DNA of 58,476 nt. It comes from Anaerolineae bacterium (GTDB lineage: Bacteria > Chloroflexota > Anaerolineae > Aggregatilineales > Aggregatilineaceae). The stretch's first letter is position 1. Each line of letters begins with the position of its first letter. The notes under the pieces were generated by a model. That model was not told where the DNA came from, searched no databases, and saw only the letters and a list, made by a program, of their open reading frames with translations. The DNA is taken from contig JAFGNU010000055.1 in assembly GCA_016926875.1 (NCBI GenBank), positions 1-58,476 on the forward strand, in the 5' to 3' direction. Positions 25,985 through 35,473 of the stretch are shown here, in pieces. A program made the position numbers and the translations under genes.

Positions 25985-27499
25985 CTAGTTGAAACCCATG
26001 TTCGGTTCCAACCAGTATGCGCTACCCTGCCCCTCCGAGGTCCAGCCGATCACACCATTATAGTCCACCTGCCACCACGCCATATTCTCAGCACACACCG
26101 GGCCATCCAACACAATGAACAATGCTTCGCCAGGGATTTCACCGACCAGCGCCGTGCTCGTGGAGGCTTCGGCACGGATATTATTCGGCGAACCGGGCGT
26201 CACACGCGCAATGCTATGTTTTGCCAACCGGGACACCATGAAACCAGGACATGTAACCGGAGTTGGAGGACTAACAACCGGAAACGATCCATTGGCCGTC
26301 TGCCCTAGCTCAAAATTACTATCGATGACCCATACCCCTCCTCCCGCCACGTTCCCTATCACGGTGGACGTGAGCGAACCATCGCTGAGAATTTGGTTGT
26401 GGATCAACGTATCTGCTTCGTGATCAATACCCAACCAACCATCCGGTGTGCCTACCAGAAAACTGCCGTTAAGCTGTTTGTTGAGTTCGATCTGTTGTCC
26501 ATTGCGTAAGAGGGCAACTTTCGGCCCCAACCAGTTAAAGCCAGGAGACCCATCACTTCTGAAAACTGGTGGCCCATAGAGTGAAATGACGATGGCATTC
26601 CCATCCCATACCCACTCCACGTGCTCGATGTACAGACTGTTCGGATCAAAAAAGATGATTTGTCCGGGCGCGTAGGCATCCGCATAGTATTGGACAACGT
26701 TGGGCGCGGGGAAATCGTTAGTTAACGCGCCACTGGTTGGGAAAGCCCAGTCTTCAGTGTCTTTCAATTGCTCGCCTGTCGCGGACAACGTTTCACGGAA
26801 AGCATCGAACGGTTCCTGCGGAGGGCTGAGCGTGCCCGTGACCGGGTTCCAAATCTGATAATGACCCTGCCAGACTCCCTCACAGCCAATACATGATGGC
26901 ATGACACGAATCCCATCCGCTTTCCACGCGCCAAACGCCGCCGCCGGGGGCGAGAATTCGGATTGCAGTTCGGCGATCGTCATCGAAGCCGCCATCAACC
27001 CGGTTTCAATGTCAAAGACTTGCACGAGCGGAGTCATTTGCTGCTCGCCATTCACAATAGACTGGCTGCCTGCCGAGATCGCCACTTGCGTTCCATCCGG
27101 ACTGATCGGCCCCAGCCAGTCAACCGTCAGTGCTGTATTGAGCGGGTCTTCAAGCTGGCGACAGCAGATTCCCGCGCTGATATCCGCCACGTAGATTTCA
27201 CTGATCAAAAGGTTGCCCGCGGCAGGCCGCGACCACTCGAACAACACAAATCGTCTGTCAGGCGTAGCCCGGATGCGTGTGATGCCGCCAGACATATGTA
27301 TGGCAGGAATGTCCAATAACGGTTGCACGCCATCCGCTGTCACCTGGAGTACCCTCATGAAGCTGGTTTCAAGTAGTAAGACTTCCCACGCTGCCGGATC
27401 AGCCTGCGAATCAGGCAGCGCGCTGGCAGAACCGACCAGACCGAATGCAGCCAGTAATGCAATGGACAGACAGAATACTATCAATTTGCGTTTAATCAT
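25985..27499 (-). CDS. Secreted SH3-domain protein, passenger of the cassette
   Basis: 504 residues from MIKRKLIVF; the open frame runs 13 codons further but GAGGA precedes this ATG. A cleavable signal peptide (IVFCLSIALLAAFGLVGSASA) is followed by a long beta-rich region resembling TolB/WD-type propeller repeats (DGTQVAISAGSQSIV, RFVLFEWSRP, NAIVISLYGPPV). A C-terminal bacterial SH3 domain follows (PNNIRAEASTSTALVGEIPGE and NGVIGWTSEGQG). It is secreted, with no catalytic motif seen. It lies entirely between the terminal repeats, in the place of the transposase. Its base composition looks less GC-rich than its neighbours by eye. Similar SH3 proteins are encoded elsewhere in the window, so capture of a host-type gene is plausible. 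Confidence 0.78.
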   Translation of the reverse strand: MIKRKLIVFCLSIALLAAFGLVGSASALPDSQADPAAWEVLLLETSFMRVLQVTADGVQPLLDIPAIHMSGGITRIRATPDRRFVLFEWSRPAAGNLLISEIYVADISAGICCRQLEDPLNTALTVDWLGPISPDGTQVAISAGSQSIVNGEQQMTPLVQVFDIETGLMAASMTIAELQSEFSPPAAAFGAWKADGIRVMPSCIGCEGVWQGHYQIWNPVTGTLSPPQEPFDAFRETLSATGEQLKDTEDWAFPTSGALTNDFPAPNVVQYYADAYAPGQIIFFDPNSLYIEHVEWVWDGNAIVISLYGPPVFRSDGSPGFNWLGPKVALLRNGQQIELNKQLNGSFLVGTPDGWLGIDHEADTLIHNQILSDGSLTSTVIGNVAGGGVWVIDSNFELGQTANGSFPVVSPPTPVTCPGFMVSRLAKHSIARVTPGSPNNIRAEASTSTALVGEIPGEALFIVLDGPVCAENMAWWQVDYNGVIGWTSEGQGSAYWLEPNMGFN

Positions 27500-27570
27500 T
27501 TTGAGAAAATCCTCTACAATGTGACCGATAAAGAACACGTAACTCGGCGCGGTTCAATCTGTCCATGCCG

Positions 27571-27642
27571 CTAGGCCATCATCCCCGCTGCGATACCCCA
27601 ATGGTCCAGTCGTTCCGTGGTATAGGTAGCTTGTTCGGTCAT
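27571..27642 (-). pseudogene. Transposase N-terminal remnant (IS1634/DUF4277 type)
   Basis: An ATG with GGAGG upstream starts a 23-codon frame, MTEQATYTTERLDHWGIAAG then MMA and a TAG. The stretch TTERLDHxGIxAG is characteristic of the start of DUF4277-containing IS1634-family transposases, which run to several hundred residues. Everything after it is gone and is replaced by the passenger gene. It sits the expected ~70 bp inside the right terminal repeat. Confidence 0.75.
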
Positions 27643-27708
27643 GTCTAATAACCTCCAGATTTCCCCTACCTGAAGGCTACTAGATTAATTCAGAATTTAC
27701 CTAATTTC

Positions 27709-27723
27709 GGTGCGGAATGTGGG
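27709..27723 (-). repeat. Right terminal inverted repeat
   Basis: GGTGCGGAATGTGGG, the exact reverse complement of 25842-25856. Confidence 0.85.
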
Positions 27724-27728
27724 ATACA
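27724..27728. repeat. Right target-site duplication ATACA
   Basis: Directly adjoins the right terminal repeat and matches 25837-25841. Confidence 0.75.
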
Positions 27729-27788
27729 GAACGCGATCCACCCGATTGATCGGGCGGATCGACAGGCATTTATACCACATTTTGCGGC

Positions 27789-30746
27789 TCAGGACTTGTC
27801 CTCATCCGGGGAAGATCGACGACGTTCCAGCAGGCGCGCAGCCAGCGAGTCGCTGTCTGGCTCAGGCGCTGACGTCGAAGGCTCGCGCTTAACCGAACTC
27901 GGCGGAGGTGGTGAACGCCTGGGCCGGGTTGGCCGCCGGGTGCCTAATCGAAGGCTGCTGCGCGGAGCAGGCATCGGCTCAGCCGGTTCGTCAGACTGAG
28001 TTGCCCGGCTGACATCGCGTGCGCGCCCTTTAGCATCCATCAACCGCTCAAGATGAGCCGCCGCAGCCGGTTCATAGGCAGCCTCTTCAGCGCCAAACCA
28101 CCCGGCAACCGTGCTGCGTACTTTTTCCACATCACGGCGCGTGATGACCAGGCGGCGGATCGCCACGTCAAAGGGCAGCAATATGAGCGCCAGCAGCAAG
28201 AAGATAGGCCAGATTGGCCGGGCGGCCTGTTCCTGATCCAGGTTATGCGCAAACGTCGCTTCCGGCTCCTCGCGCAGCGAGCCGCCGCCCGTGAGGCGTC
28301 CAATATGTGTCAGCAGCGCCACCGGTTGACTTTGCGCCTCGCCGCTTACATCCACGCGGTACTCCGCCGAATAGCTCAGCACCCAGCCGGTTGATTGAAT
28401 GACCCGCTGCGGCGTGAGAACGTCGGCATCCTCCGGCGTGCTGCCCGCCACCGTGATGAAGTACGATCCCTCGCGTTCCGGCGTAAAGACCGCTTCATAG
28501 CGACCGGGCGCGGTTTGCTGCAAATGCAATGTCATTGAATCCAGTCGCGAAGTGATGACCGACGCGTCAAGTCGAAGTCCGTTCAGGTAATCACCCTGGT
28601 TATCGCGGGCATCTACAACCAGCACCGCTTGATCATCACGCTGCACAACGCGTGCCTCGACGTTGCCGGTATTCCTCTCGGTGATCGTCCACCGGATCGC
28701 CTGGCTCCAGAAATCGGAAAAACCTTCCCAGTCAAGCCAGTTCACCGCCCAGCGCGACGTTGCATCGGATGTAAAAGCAACCGAGCGCCCCAGGCCGTAC
28801 TGCCAGCCAGCCAGGAGTGGATCATCCTCCGGGCCGCGCAGGATCACCGTGGCCGTCTCTTTTTCCGTTGTTGCCACGTACCCCTGAAGGCTCGGCATGC
28901 TATCCAATCCATCGATGATCGGGTGCCGCGCGGCAAGCGTAGGAAAAAACTCCTCTTCAAAAATGTACGAGCGCGTCGCCAGCAGCGTCTCAGCGGTAAA
29001 AATGGCTGGAATGGTCGATACATCATACGCCAGGTGAAACTGTCCGTGCCCGGCAGCAGCGACGTCGTACAGCCAGAGGGCATACCCTTCGCCTACCGCC
29101 ACAACCGAGGTGGTGATATCGTAGTTTTCGTACATCCGCCCCACAGCGGGCACAATACCGGTCGGGTCGGAGCCGCCATCTGTCAGCAGGATAATGTGCT
29201 TGAGTTGGGATGGATCGTTGCGCAGCACACTGTCAGCGGAAAGCACTCCTTCCCGGATATTCGTCCCGCCACCAGGGCGCAGCGTCCCAACCTGCGCGCG
29301 CATTTCTTCACGGTGTATCTCGTCACCAACGGGCTGGATATTCAGCACAAAATAAGCATTGATGTCAAACGATAGGACACCGGTCCGGTCGCTATCGTTC
29401 AACAGGGCAAACGAGCGCACGACCGCTTCTTTGGCGAGTTCCAGGTTTGACACACCACTCGGTCCGGCGATTTCCATACTGCCGGAGCGGTCGATCACGA
29501 ACAGCATGGTCAATTGCGGGATGCGCTCCTGGTCACGGATGCGCATCTCGACCGGCAGCATTTCTTCCAGCGGCGTTTCAAAGTACCCGCCCACGCCGTA
29601 GCTGTTCGGCCCGCCGATCACCACCAGCCCACCGCCCAGGTCGCGCACGTAGGCTTGCAAAAATTCCATGCGTTCCGGCGTCAGTTCGGTAGCAGGTACG
29701 TTTGCCAGTACGATGCTGTCATAGCTGCTCAGCGGCGCCAGTCCCAATGGCAGATCATGCGGTCCCTGCACCTCGACTTGCAAGCCGGTTTCTTGCAGCA
29801 GGTCACGCAGCGCTTCGACTTCGCGTTCGTCGGTGGCAACCAGCAGCACGCGCGGCGCCCCGGTCACTTCGGTGAAGGCCGACAGCTCGTTATTCTGGTA
29901 AAAATTATCGGCGCTGCGTGGTTCAACCACAACCCGGAAATCTACAAACCCGGCGGCAGGCACCACAATATCGGGGAAAACGTAGGTGTTTGTTCCCTGT
30001 CGAAGCTGGACTTCTTCGCGGTGAATGACGCGGCCAGACGACAAAACCCGCACTTCGGCCAGGCTGTCACGCCGGTTGCTTTCGACGGTGATCGTCAGGT
30101 CGAACTCTTCGCCCTCGTTGACGGCAGTCGGGACATGCACATCGGTGATCAGGATTTCCGGCCCGGCGACAGCCTGCTCCTGCGCCGACAACAGCACGTA
30201 ATCAATCTGAACCTGCGTCGCCGCAGCCAGCCGCGCCACCTCTTCAGCATCGCCGGTCGTCTGCTTGCCATCGCTCAAAATCACCATCCGCTTGGCCGTG
30301 TCTGCCGGGAACAACGCCAGCCCCAGCCGCATCGCTTCGGCCAGGTCAGTATTCAGCCGGATCGGATCGGACCCCATCTGCACCAGTTCCAGGCGCTCTG
30401 TCATGGGGATTTCAACCAGCGCATCGGCGCCAAACACGATCACAGCCGCCTGATCATCCTCACCCATTACTTCGGCAGCCGTGCGCACGTAATCCAGTGC
30501 AGCGCTTTGCATCGCCGGAGACACACTGTCGGAAACATCCACCAAAAACACGACGGCGAGCTTGTCGGCGGCCTGCTGCACCTGGATGCCGGACAGCGCC
30601 AGGATCAATAGCACAACCAGCACCAACCGGATGATCAGACCGGCAGTATCGCGGCGGCGGCGGTAAGACAGGCGCGGCCAGCCCACAACAGCAAACGCCG
30701 GGAGCAGCAGCAGCAATAACAAGGCGTCAGGATTAGTGAAACTCAT
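27789..30746 (-). CDS. Double von Willebrand-A membrane protein with GATase-like domain
   Basis: 985 residues, last gene of the MoxR operon. Two membrane segments at the start (LLLLLLLPAFAVVGW; LIIRLVLVVLLILALSGI) precede a first vWA domain with a MIDAS-like DVSDSV (about 70-75). A beta-sandwich and a class-I glutamine-amidotransferase-like region follow (VLLVATDEREVEALRDLL to GGGLVVIGGPNSYG, about 300-380). A second vWA domain then has a complete MIDAS DRSGSM (about 420). Near residue 860 is another membrane segment, then a cytoplasmic tail rich in Pro, Arg and Ser. Such proteins are thought to be clients or partners of MoxR ATPases. Confidence 0.88.
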   Translation of the reverse strand: MSFTNPDALLLLLLLPAFAVVGWPRLSYRRRRDTAGLIIRLVLVVLLILALSGIQVQQAADKLAVVFLVDVSDSVSPAMQSAALDYVRTAAEVMGEDDQAAVIVFGADALVEIPMTERLELVQMGSDPIRLNTDLAEAMRLGLALFPADTAKRMVILSDGKQTTGDAEEVARLAAATQVQIDYVLLSAQEQAVAGPEILITDVHVPTAVNEGEEFDLTITVESNRRDSLAEVRVLSSGRVIHREEVQLRQGTNTYVFPDIVVPAAGFVDFRVVVEPRSADNFYQNNELSAFTEVTGAPRVLLVATDEREVEALRDLLQETGLQVEVQGPHDLPLGLAPLSSYDSIVLANVPATELTPERMEFLQAYVRDLGGGLVVIGGPNSYGVGGYFETPLEEMLPVEMRIRDQERIPQLTMLFVIDRSGSMEIAGPSGVSNLELAKEAVVRSFALLNDSDRTGVLSFDINAYFVLNIQPVGDEIHREEMRAQVGTLRPGGGTNIREGVLSADSVLRNDPSQLKHIILLTDGGSDPTGIVPAVGRMYENYDITTSVVAVGEGYALWLYDVAAAGHGQFHLAYDVSTIPAIFTAETLLATRSYIFEEEFFPTLAARHPIIDGLDSMPSLQGYVATTEKETATVILRGPEDDPLLAGWQYGLGRSVAFTSDATSRWAVNWLDWEGFSDFWSQAIRWTITERNTGNVEARVVQRDDQAVLVVDARDNQGDYLNGLRLDASVITSRLDSMTLHLQQTAPGRYEAVFTPEREGSYFITVAGSTPEDADVLTPQRVIQSTGWVLSYSAEYRVDVSGEAQSQPVALLTHIGRLTGGGSLREEPEATFAHNLDQEQAARPIWPIFLLLALILLPFDVAIRRLVITRRDVEKVRSTVAGWFGAEEAAYEPAAAAHLERLMDAKGRARDVSRATQSDEPAEPMPAPRSSLRLGTRRPTRPRRSPPPPSSVKREPSTSAPEPDSDSLAARLLERRRSSPDEDKS

Positions 30747-30777
30747 GATTTGTCGTCCGCCTTTATCACACGTGTCT

Positions 30778-32787
30778 TCATCGCGTTCTGGTTGTCCTGG
30801 GTTTACGATCCAGTTGACGCCTGAGGAAACTCCGCAAGCGTCCCTGCCCTGATACAGTAACCTCGCGCAGACCGGCCAGCGTCACACGCGGCAGGCGGCG
30901 CAATCGCCGGTGATAGAGCCACCATTCGACCGCCAGCACTGCCAACCCAAGCCCTGCGATCCAGGGCCAGTATTCACGGCGCCCGCTCTCTTCACGCCCG
31001 CCCCGCGATACGGTGGTTGTCCCGATGGTGATGCTTTTTTGCGGCATGATCCGGCTCTCTGCCGGGTCAAACAGGTTCACCGCGAACTGCTCGCTCTTGA
31101 TCACCCGTCCATCTTTGCGTAGATCAACCCGGTACAATCCCGGTTGAGACGTATCGGCAAAGACGGCTTCGCTGCCCTCCGGGACGGGTTTCACCTGCTG
31201 CCCGTCCGGGCGCGTGACGACTGCCTCGTCCGCATCCTCGATAAAATGCACCGTCACCACCGCGCCGGGCGGCAGGCTCTCGCTCACGTTGACGATACGC
31301 GGCGGAGAGAACCAGTTCGCCAGTTCCGCGATCAGAATCGGCCATGCAGGTTGCAGCACCAGGTCGGTATTGGGATAGCGCGCATCAAACGGCAGGATCG
31401 CTACCTGCCGGTTCTCTACCGTGCCCGCCACCACCAGCGGGTACTGCCCCACCTGGACCAGCGCCGCGCCCCAGTCTACATTTCCCAGTGCGCGGAACTC
31501 TCGAACGTTGACCGCGCTCATATAAGCGCCCAGGTTGCGCACGCGGGGATCGTCCTTGTTGATCGAGATCGCTTCTGTGACGGTCAGCATACTGCCCAGT
31601 TCGAAAAAGTCCGCGCCGCGTGGTGGATTCACCAGCAGCAGGTCACCATCCGGCAGGCGGGCAGGCAGCCAGCTATCAAATACATACAGGTCAAAGTCTT
31701 GTTGCGGCAGCCCGTCAGCCGGATCGATCTCAAACAGTCGCACACCGCGCAGACTGCGAAAAATCTGTCGCAAAAAAAGGTTATCGACCGTCGCCAGCAG
31801 CACGCGTCCCGCGCCAGCCCGGTCACGGACGGCATAGGCCACGTCATCGACTGCCAGGTAGTCCTCGACCGCCGCGCTGCTCGGCAGTGTAACCTGCGCC
31901 GTCAGCGTGTCGAAGTCTTCCGGCAGTTCAACCTCAAAAATATCAATGTAGCTTTCCGCCGGGACCGTGTAGCGGTATGCCCAATAGATCGCGTCGCTGT
32001 TGTTGAGCCGGATGTCAACAATCGCCTCGGTATCCGTCGTGCCGTAGTTGCTGAGCCGGGCAAAAAACTGCGGTTCCTTGCCGGGCAGCGAGTCGGTCGC
32101 CAGCGCGGAAATCGCCAGGTTACTGCTTCGTTCGCCAACCGGCACAAACCGCACATCGCCGGGCACCGACGGCAGGTTATCCGGCAGTCCGCCGTCGCTG
32201 ACGATCACGACTTTCAATTCATCCACGCCAACTGCGCCCGCCGCCGCGAGCGTCATCGCCGCTTCCCAGTTGGCGCTAACGTCGCTTGGTTCGGCAGACT
32301 CAATTGCATCGCGCAGCACCAGCTTATCACGGGACGCCGCCGCCAGCACTTCGGGCACATCGCTGACGCTGATCACGGTCATGGTATCGTCGGGGCCAAG
32401 CGTATCCAGGATGCCCAGTCCCACCTTGCGCGCAGCCGCAAACCGGTTGGAATCAACGTCTGTGGCGCGCATACTGGCCGATGCATCCAGCAGCAGCACA
32501 ATCCGCCCGGTGGTGATCGTCTTCACCTCGGTAAACGGGCGGGCCAGCGCGATCACCAGCGCCGCCAGGATCAGCAGTTGCAAAAACAGCAGCCAACTGA
32601 GCCGCAGGCGCTGCCAGGGGGCGTTTGCTTCGCGGTCGCGCACCAACTGCTGCCACAAAAACGTGCTGGAAATGTTTACTTCCGTGCGGCGCAAACGCAG
32701 CATATACAGCAATATAATCGGGATCGCCAGCGCACCCAGCGCCAGCGCCAGCGGTGAAAGGAATGACAGCGTTGATAACGAAGACAT
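30778..32787 (-). CDS. BatA-like von Willebrand-A membrane protein
   Basis: 669 residues. The N-terminal BatA-type block (LSPLALALGALAIPIILLYMLRLRR, then SSTFLWQQL and SWLLFLQLLILAALVIALARP) gives two membrane segments. A vWA domain follows with MIDAS DASASM (about 100-105) and IVSDGG (about 195-200). The large outer region contains an amidotransferase-like fold (LLLVNPPRGADF). A last membrane segment lies near residue 620 (WPWIAGLGLAVLAVEWWLYH) before a basic tail. Its start is only 1 base past the stop of the preceding GT39-like gene. It pairs with the 985-residue vWA protein downstream. Confidence 0.88.
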   Translation of the reverse strand: MSSLSTLSFLSPLALALGALAIPIILLYMLRLRRTEVNISSTFLWQQLVRDREANAPWQRLRLSWLLFLQLLILAALVIALARPFTEVKTITTGRIVLLLDASASMRATDVDSNRFAAARKVGLGILDTLGPDDTMTVISVSDVPEVLAAASRDKLVLRDAIESAEPSDVSANWEAAMTLAAAGAVGVDELKVVIVSDGGLPDNLPSVPGDVRFVPVGERSSNLAISALATDSLPGKEPQFFARLSNYGTTDTEAIVDIRLNNSDAIYWAYRYTVPAESYIDIFEVELPEDFDTLTAQVTLPSSAAVEDYLAVDDVAYAVRDRAGAGRVLLATVDNLFLRQIFRSLRGVRLFEIDPADGLPQQDFDLYVFDSWLPARLPDGDLLLVNPPRGADFFELGSMLTVTEAISINKDDPRVRNLGAYMSAVNVREFRALGNVDWGAALVQVGQYPLVVAGTVENRQVAILPFDARYPNTDLVLQPAWPILIAELANWFSPPRIVNVSESLPPGAVVTVHFIEDADEAVVTRPDGQQVKPVPEGSEAVFADTSQPGLYRVDLRKDGRVIKSEQFAVNLFDPAESRIMPQKSITIGTTTVSRGGREESGRREYWPWIAGLGLAVLAVEWWLYHRRLRRLPRVTLAGLREVTVSGQGRLRSFLRRQLDRKPRTTRTR

Positions 32788-32788
32788 G

Positions 32789-35473
32789 CTACTGCACCGT
32801 GATCTCTATAGGCAATATCAGGTGATCGGCCCCATCCAGCAAGCGCACTCGAACGCTTGTCTCCGGGTTGTAGAACCCCACTTCCAGGCGGGCCGGGCCG
32901 GTATAATCATCGTACTGAAATGCCAACACGTGCCGGTCTACAATGTACTCGCCCGGCACCCACCCGGTCGTCAGGCGGGTTTCATCCGCCGGGTAGCCGT
33001 CGTGCTGCGCGATCACCCGCCCGTCAGCATCGAGCAGGTGGGTGAACACCCGGTACGATTGGCTTGGCGTACTTTCCGCGCGCCATACCAGCGTCAGATC
33101 AAGCGTGCCATCGGGCGACACCGTCACCGGGTCCACGCTGAAGCCTTCCAGCGTCCCCATGCCCCGGAATGTCGCGCCTACCGGCACATCAACCGGCGGC
33201 GGCGCAAGCAGGCGGTCGGTCTTTCTGATCGTATACGTCGCCAGTTCGACCGGCTCAGTATTATCACTTTCGACCGTCAGCGTGACCGGGCCGCTGACAT
33301 CCGGCGGGATGACAAAGGCGTGCCAATCCAGGCTGTATGCCGGGTACGCTGCCACCGGCTGTGAAAGCTCCCATCCCCTGCCGCGCAGTGTGAGCGTACC
33401 TTCCGTCCAGGCGACCGGCTCCCGGCAGTCGCCCGGCGCACGCCAGCGTAAGGTTATACGCAGTTCCTGCCCGGAACTGAGCGCGCCGCCGTGTGCGTCG
33501 TGGCCGGTCAGTTCCACGCCATCGTTCAGCGCTGCGACTACGCCCTCGCCAGCCGAGACATGCTCTGCTGCACAGGTTGTACCAACAGGCCGGACCGTCG
33601 TCAACCGGACAGCAGGGCCGGACGGGACACCGTCGATCAGCCGGTCGAGGCCGCGCGGGTTGTTCTCACTGTACACGCCGATCTGGACTGTGTACTCACC
33701 GGGCGGCGTACCTGCGGGGAAGCGCAGCAAGCTGAACGCGTCCCCCCGGTCGTTGGCGTCCCATTGGGCGGTAAGCGCCTGGTCGTCGGCGCGAATATCG
33801 GTATCGCTGCGGGCGATGATCCAGCCCGGCGGATCGGTGGTCAGCAGCCGACCGGCTACGCGCCAGTTTTCGTCGCCCGGCTGCCGCAACTGCCACACCG
33901 TCCGCAGGCAAACCGATTGCTCCCCTTCCAGCGCCGCGCCTGCCAGCGTGACCGGGCCATATTCGGCGGTGAAGTCCGGCACCTCGACCAGCACCAGCGG
34001 CCTGCTCACGCTGTAGCCCTGCGTGGTGATGCCCTGCACCGTATACGCATTATCAAGACGCTGCCCGGCGGCTTCCAGCAGGCAGGGATACATGCCGCGC
34101 ACGTCGGCAGGGAGCTGGTACCAGGTCAGCAGTTCCACGTGTGCCGGGCTGTTCCGTTCGGCCAGCGCCGCGTTGATCACGCCAACAGCCGTTTCCGCGC
34201 TGCTGTGCAGATCAACGCCCAGAATCTCGGCCCGGATGCCCACCTTGTCAGCGTAATATTCTTCGAGCGCCGGTTCCCAGCCATACGGCACCAGGATGAT
34301 CGCGTCTGCGGGCAGAGTGGCGTAATGTTCGGCCATTGCGCGAAAGTCGTCGTGCTGGTACTTGACTTCGTTCAGCAGCCCGATCAGGCTGGCTGCCGCC
34401 ACACCCGCCGCCAGCGCCACCAGCGCCGGGATCGCCACGCGCCGGAATTCGAACCCGCCCGGCAGCGCGTCCACGCTCAGCGCGACCAGCATCAGCGCCG
34501 CAGGCACCCCGGCCAGATAGTAGCGAGGGTGAAAGTCAATGTGCGCGGCGTGCAGTTCAACCGTTGCCAGCACCGGGATGATCACCGCCTGCGACAGTAC
34601 CAGCAGCGTGTGCCGGTTCCGGTGCCAGTCCAGCGTGATCGCCATCCCTACCAGCGCCACGATACCAAACACCGCGCTGCCGATCACCAGTGCATTGTCG
34701 GCGCCCAACTGGGTCGGCAGCGGCGCAAAATACGCCTGCCAGATATCCCGCGCCAGCGAGAAATCAAGCCGGGGGGGTGTATTCAACGGGGTGCCGCTGG
34801 GTGACTGGCTCAGCAGCCAGGGTACATACGCCGCCAGCAGCACCGCCTGCCCGCTCAACCAAAAAACCAGCGCCCGCCACTGCCGCCGGTAAGCCCACGC
34901 ACCGATCACGACCAGGTTCAGCCAGCCGACGACCGGCACGCTCAGGTTATGGGTGTAGAGCAAGATCAGCTCGGTTAGCAGCAGGCCGCCCCACACGCGC
35001 CAGGGGAAGCGCTCGCGCGGTTCCAGCAGGGCATCGGTGAACCACAACAGGACCAGCGCCAGCAGCGGCACGGCCACGTAGGCCCGCACTTCGCGCGCAT
35101 AAGCCCACAACAGCGGCGACGCAGCCAGCAAAACGGCGGTTAACAGCGCCGTATCCCAACCGGACCAGCGGCGAACGAGTTGAGCGGCCAGCGCAATTGT
35201 GATCAGGTCCAGCAGCACGGACCCAAACCGCAGCGCAAACGCGGTATCACCCGCGCCCAGCCACAGCACATGCATCACAGCATAATAGACCGGCGGCGTG
35301 TTGTCGTCCGGCGTGTGGATCGGATCGCGGATCGCGCGGATCGACCAGGCTTCATCGTGCCAGATGCTCGGCCCGCCCAGGTCCCACAGGCGCAGTCCAA
35401 ACGCGCCGATCAACAGCAGGACCAGGACGGCCAGTCCGGCGCGCGCAGGACGTTGGGGCACAGACAGACTCAT
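32789..35473 (-). CDS. GT39-like membrane glycosyltransferase with outer beta domain
   Basis: 894 residues. The first ~400 are a polytopic GT-C membrane domain of the ArnT/PMT (GT39, DUF2723-like) type. The acidic catalytic motif is in the first outer loop, GPSIWHDEAWSIRAI (about 34-48), and about ten hydrophobic helices follow. The rest is an outer region of beta-sandwich modules (PGEYTVQIGVYSEN; DLTLVWRAESTPSQSYRVFTHL). GT-C enzymes use polyprenyl-phosphate sugars to glycosylate lipids or proteins outside the membrane. The start overlaps the DUF58 stop by 1 base (ATGA), so it is translated with the operon. The acceptor is unknown. Confidence 0.85.
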   Translation of the reverse strand: MSLSVPQRPARAGLAVLVLLLIGAFGLRLWDLGGPSIWHDEAWSIRAIRDPIHTPDDNTPPVYYAVMHVLWLGAGDTAFALRFGSVLLDLITIALAAQLVRRWSGWDTALLTAVLLAASPLLWAYAREVRAYVAVPLLALVLLWFTDALLEPRERFPWRVWGGLLLTELILLYTHNLSVPVVGWLNLVVIGAWAYRRQWRALVFWLSGQAVLLAAYVPWLLSQSPSGTPLNTPPRLDFSLARDIWQAYFAPLPTQLGADNALVIGSAVFGIVALVGMAITLDWHRNRHTLLVLSQAVIIPVLATVELHAAHIDFHPRYYLAGVPAALMLVALSVDALPGGFEFRRVAIPALVALAAGVAAASLIGLLNEVKYQHDDFRAMAEHYATLPADAIILVPYGWEPALEEYYADKVGIRAEILGVDLHSSAETAVGVINAALAERNSPAHVELLTWYQLPADVRGMYPCLLEAAGQRLDNAYTVQGITTQGYSVSRPLVLVEVPDFTAEYGPVTLAGAALEGEQSVCLRTVWQLRQPGDENWRVAGRLLTTDPPGWIIARSDTDIRADDQALTAQWDANDRGDAFSLLRFPAGTPPGEYTVQIGVYSENNPRGLDRLIDGVPSGPAVRLTTVRPVGTTCAAEHVSAGEGVVAALNDGVELTGHDAHGGALSSGQELRITLRWRAPGDCREPVAWTEGTLTLRGRGWELSQPVAAYPAYSLDWHAFVIPPDVSGPVTLTVESDNTEPVELATYTIRKTDRLLAPPPVDVPVGATFRGMGTLEGFSVDPVTVSPDGTLDLTLVWRAESTPSQSYRVFTHLLDADGRVIAQHDGYPADETRLTTGWVPGEYIVDRHVLAFQYDDYTGPARLEVGFYNPETSVRVRLLDGADHLILPIEITVQ

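Larger units (their letters stand above)
25842..27723. mobile_element. Mobile insertion cassette with passenger gene and transposase remnant
   Basis: A 1,882-bp unit bounded by perfect 15-bp terminal inverted repeats (CCCACATTCCGCACC at 25842-25856, its reverse complement at 27709-27723). It is flanked by the 5-bp direct repeat ATACA. Inside are a complete secreted-protein gene (25985-27499) and the first 23 codons of a transposase (27571-27642) with its ribosome site. There is no complete transposase, so it would need one in trans. The repeat beginning with C and the 5-bp duplication agree with what is known of the IS1634/IS4 group, as does the remnant. Non-autonomous units of this kind are called mobile insertion cassettes. 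Confidence 0.82.

Noticed and set aside
31144..32757. Open frame of 537 codons on the plus strand, antisense to the BatA-like gene
   Set aside because: It is the antisense of a strong vWA gene, is rich in Arg/His/Gln as GC-rich shadow frames are, and has no domain. The same applies to long plus-strand frames at 29514-30611 and 33491-34804.
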